Shown here: piece after piece, positions 63,376-64,000 of the stretch
How the letters are laid out: every line of letters starts with the position of its first letter
How positions within the stretch are numbered: position 1 is the stretch's first letter
NCBI GenBank assembly: GCA_965261645.1
Contig: CBDHDJ010000004.1
Location: forward strand, 186,001-250,000
Length of the DNA stretch: 64,000 nucleotides
Direction: 5' to 3'
From: CBDHDJ01 sp965261645
Lineage (GTDB): Bacteria > Pseudomonadota > Alphaproteobacteria > SHVV01
Made by a program: the position numbers and the translations under genes
Notes under the pieces: model-generated
Seen by the model: only the letters and a program-made list of their open reading frames with translations
Told to the model about the DNA's origin: nothing
Databases searched by the model: none

Positions 63376-64000
63376 CTAGCCCCCCTTGCGGAACGCCTTG
63401 AGAAGCGCGTGCGCGGCCGCCGCGGGGCTGAGTTCGCCCCGCCCAACCTGACCCTCGAAGTCGGAAACGAGAGCTGCGGTGGCGGGATCGCTTTTCAAGC
63501 GGGTGAGCAGGCTCTCGCTGACCTCGTCCCACATCCAGCCCTTGGCCTGCACCGCGCGGCGCGCGGCAATCTCGCCCGCCGGCTCGAGCGCCATGCGGTG
63601 GTCCTCGATGGTCTGCCAGACCTCCGGCACGCCCTCGCCGGTCAGCGCGGAGCACAAAACCACCCGAGGCGTCCAATGGGGCGAGAGCTGGCGCAGAAGA
63701 GTGAGCGCTGCCTGGTAGGAAGCGGCCACGTGCTGGGCCGCGCCTTTCAGCTCGCCGTCCGCCTTGTTGACGACGACGACCTCGGCCCGCTCGACGATGC
63801 CGCGCTTGAGCCCTTGCAGCTCGTCGCCGCCCCCCGGCGCGAGCAGCAGCACGAAGAGATCGACCATGTCCGCCACTGCCATCTCGGACTGGCCGACGCC
63901 CACGGTCTCGATCACCACCACATCGAAGCCCGCGGCCTCGCACACCAGCATCGCCTCGCGCGTGCGCCACGCCACGCCGCCGAGCGCGCCACCGGCCGGC
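63376..64000 (-). CDS. meaB: Methylmalonyl-CoA mutase-associated GTPase MeaB (3' part)
   Basis: G3E-type GTPase that protects and loads the B12-dependent methylmalonyl-CoA mutase. Only about 208 C-terminal codons are in the window; the P-loop lies beyond 64000. Visible parts are GGALGGVAWRTREAM, FDVVVIETVGVGQSEMAVAD (switch II, ETVGVGQSE), LLLAPGGGDELQGLKRGIVE and the guanine-specificity motif VVVNKADGEL. ALTGEGVPEVWQTIEDHRMA is also typical. The requirement for adenosylcobalamin ties it to cobST in this window. Confidence 0.93.
   Translation of the reverse strand, partial: PAGGALGGVAWRTREAMLVCEAAGFDVVVIETVGVGQSEMAVADMVDLFVLLLAPGGGDELQGLKRGIVERAEVVVVNKADGELKGAAQHVAASYQAALTLLRQLSPHWTPRVVLCSALTGEGVPEVWQTIEDHRMALEPAGEIAARRAVQAKGWMWDEVSESLLTRLKSDPATAALVSDFEGQVGRGELSPAAAAHALLKAFRKGG

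Overview
The window is GC-rich chromosomal DNA from an alphaproteobacterium, most likely of the Rhodospirillales. The evidence is a set of gene orders and families typical of that group: rodZ-like/ispG/hisS/prfA/prmC/DUF4167, comF/grxC/nitrilase-family hydrolase, argJ and mutT beside secA, xerD opposite aroK-aroB, and bolA/J-domain/cobS/cobT. I see no plasmid or phage core genes. The window carries six insertion sequences of five families, so the genome is rich in mobile elements.

Region 1 (about 1-5700) is an insertion-sequence graveyard. An IS256-family 3' end and two IS3-family elements surround two fragments of what looks like one large helicase-nuclease gene (MTES_1575-type nuclease domain and DUF3320-type tail). 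These are followed by an FMN-reductase gene broken by one inserted base. Region 2 (5700-13500) holds an orphan TorT-like periplasmic binding protein with its terminator, two exporters, tRNA-Val(GAC), an N-formylglutamate amidohydrolase-family gene, a well-supported candidate small RNA on the minus strand (11331-11424), a lytic transglycosylase gene with two single-base insertions, and an IS630-family element whose transposase is split at an A7 run. Region 3 (13600-23850) has the AmmeMemoRadiSam pair (radical SAM enzyme opposite a Memo-AMMECR1 fusion), an M23 endopeptidase, a DMT transporter, a DNA glycosylase, a GST, a phytanoyl-CoA dioxygenase-family enzyme, and a cupin gene cut in two by an IS1182-type element with perfect 21-bp ends.

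Region 4 (23850-58600) is mostly housekeeping. It includes ClpB behind a heat-shock-like promoter, a long minus-strand run (rodZ-like, ispG, hisS, prfA, prmC, DUF4167), lysC and a nitronate monooxygenase-like gene, ubiG, a redox/competence-type cluster, the argJ-GNAT-mutT overlap operon, secA, a malyl-CoA lyase-like gene, xerD with a 602-residue secreted protein and a 46-residue membrane peptide upstream, aroK-aroB, a CorC-type transporter, bolA, a J-domain protein, and cobS-cobT for aerobic cobalamin synthesis. Region 5 (58600-64000) has a dienelactone hydrolase, a recently inserted IS1595 element with an exact 8-bp target duplication, a phytase-like esterase, the divergent queuosine pair queF/yhhQ, rpmB and the 3' part of meaB, which runs off the window.

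The most interesting less-described items are the candidate small RNA, the unannotated 46-residue membrane peptide and its partner protein, the Memo-AMMECR1 fusion, and the decayed helicase-nuclease locus. Three broken genes (about 5065, 11797, 11981) each carry a single inserted base in a short homopolymer, so sequencing error must be excluded before they are called true pseudogenes.
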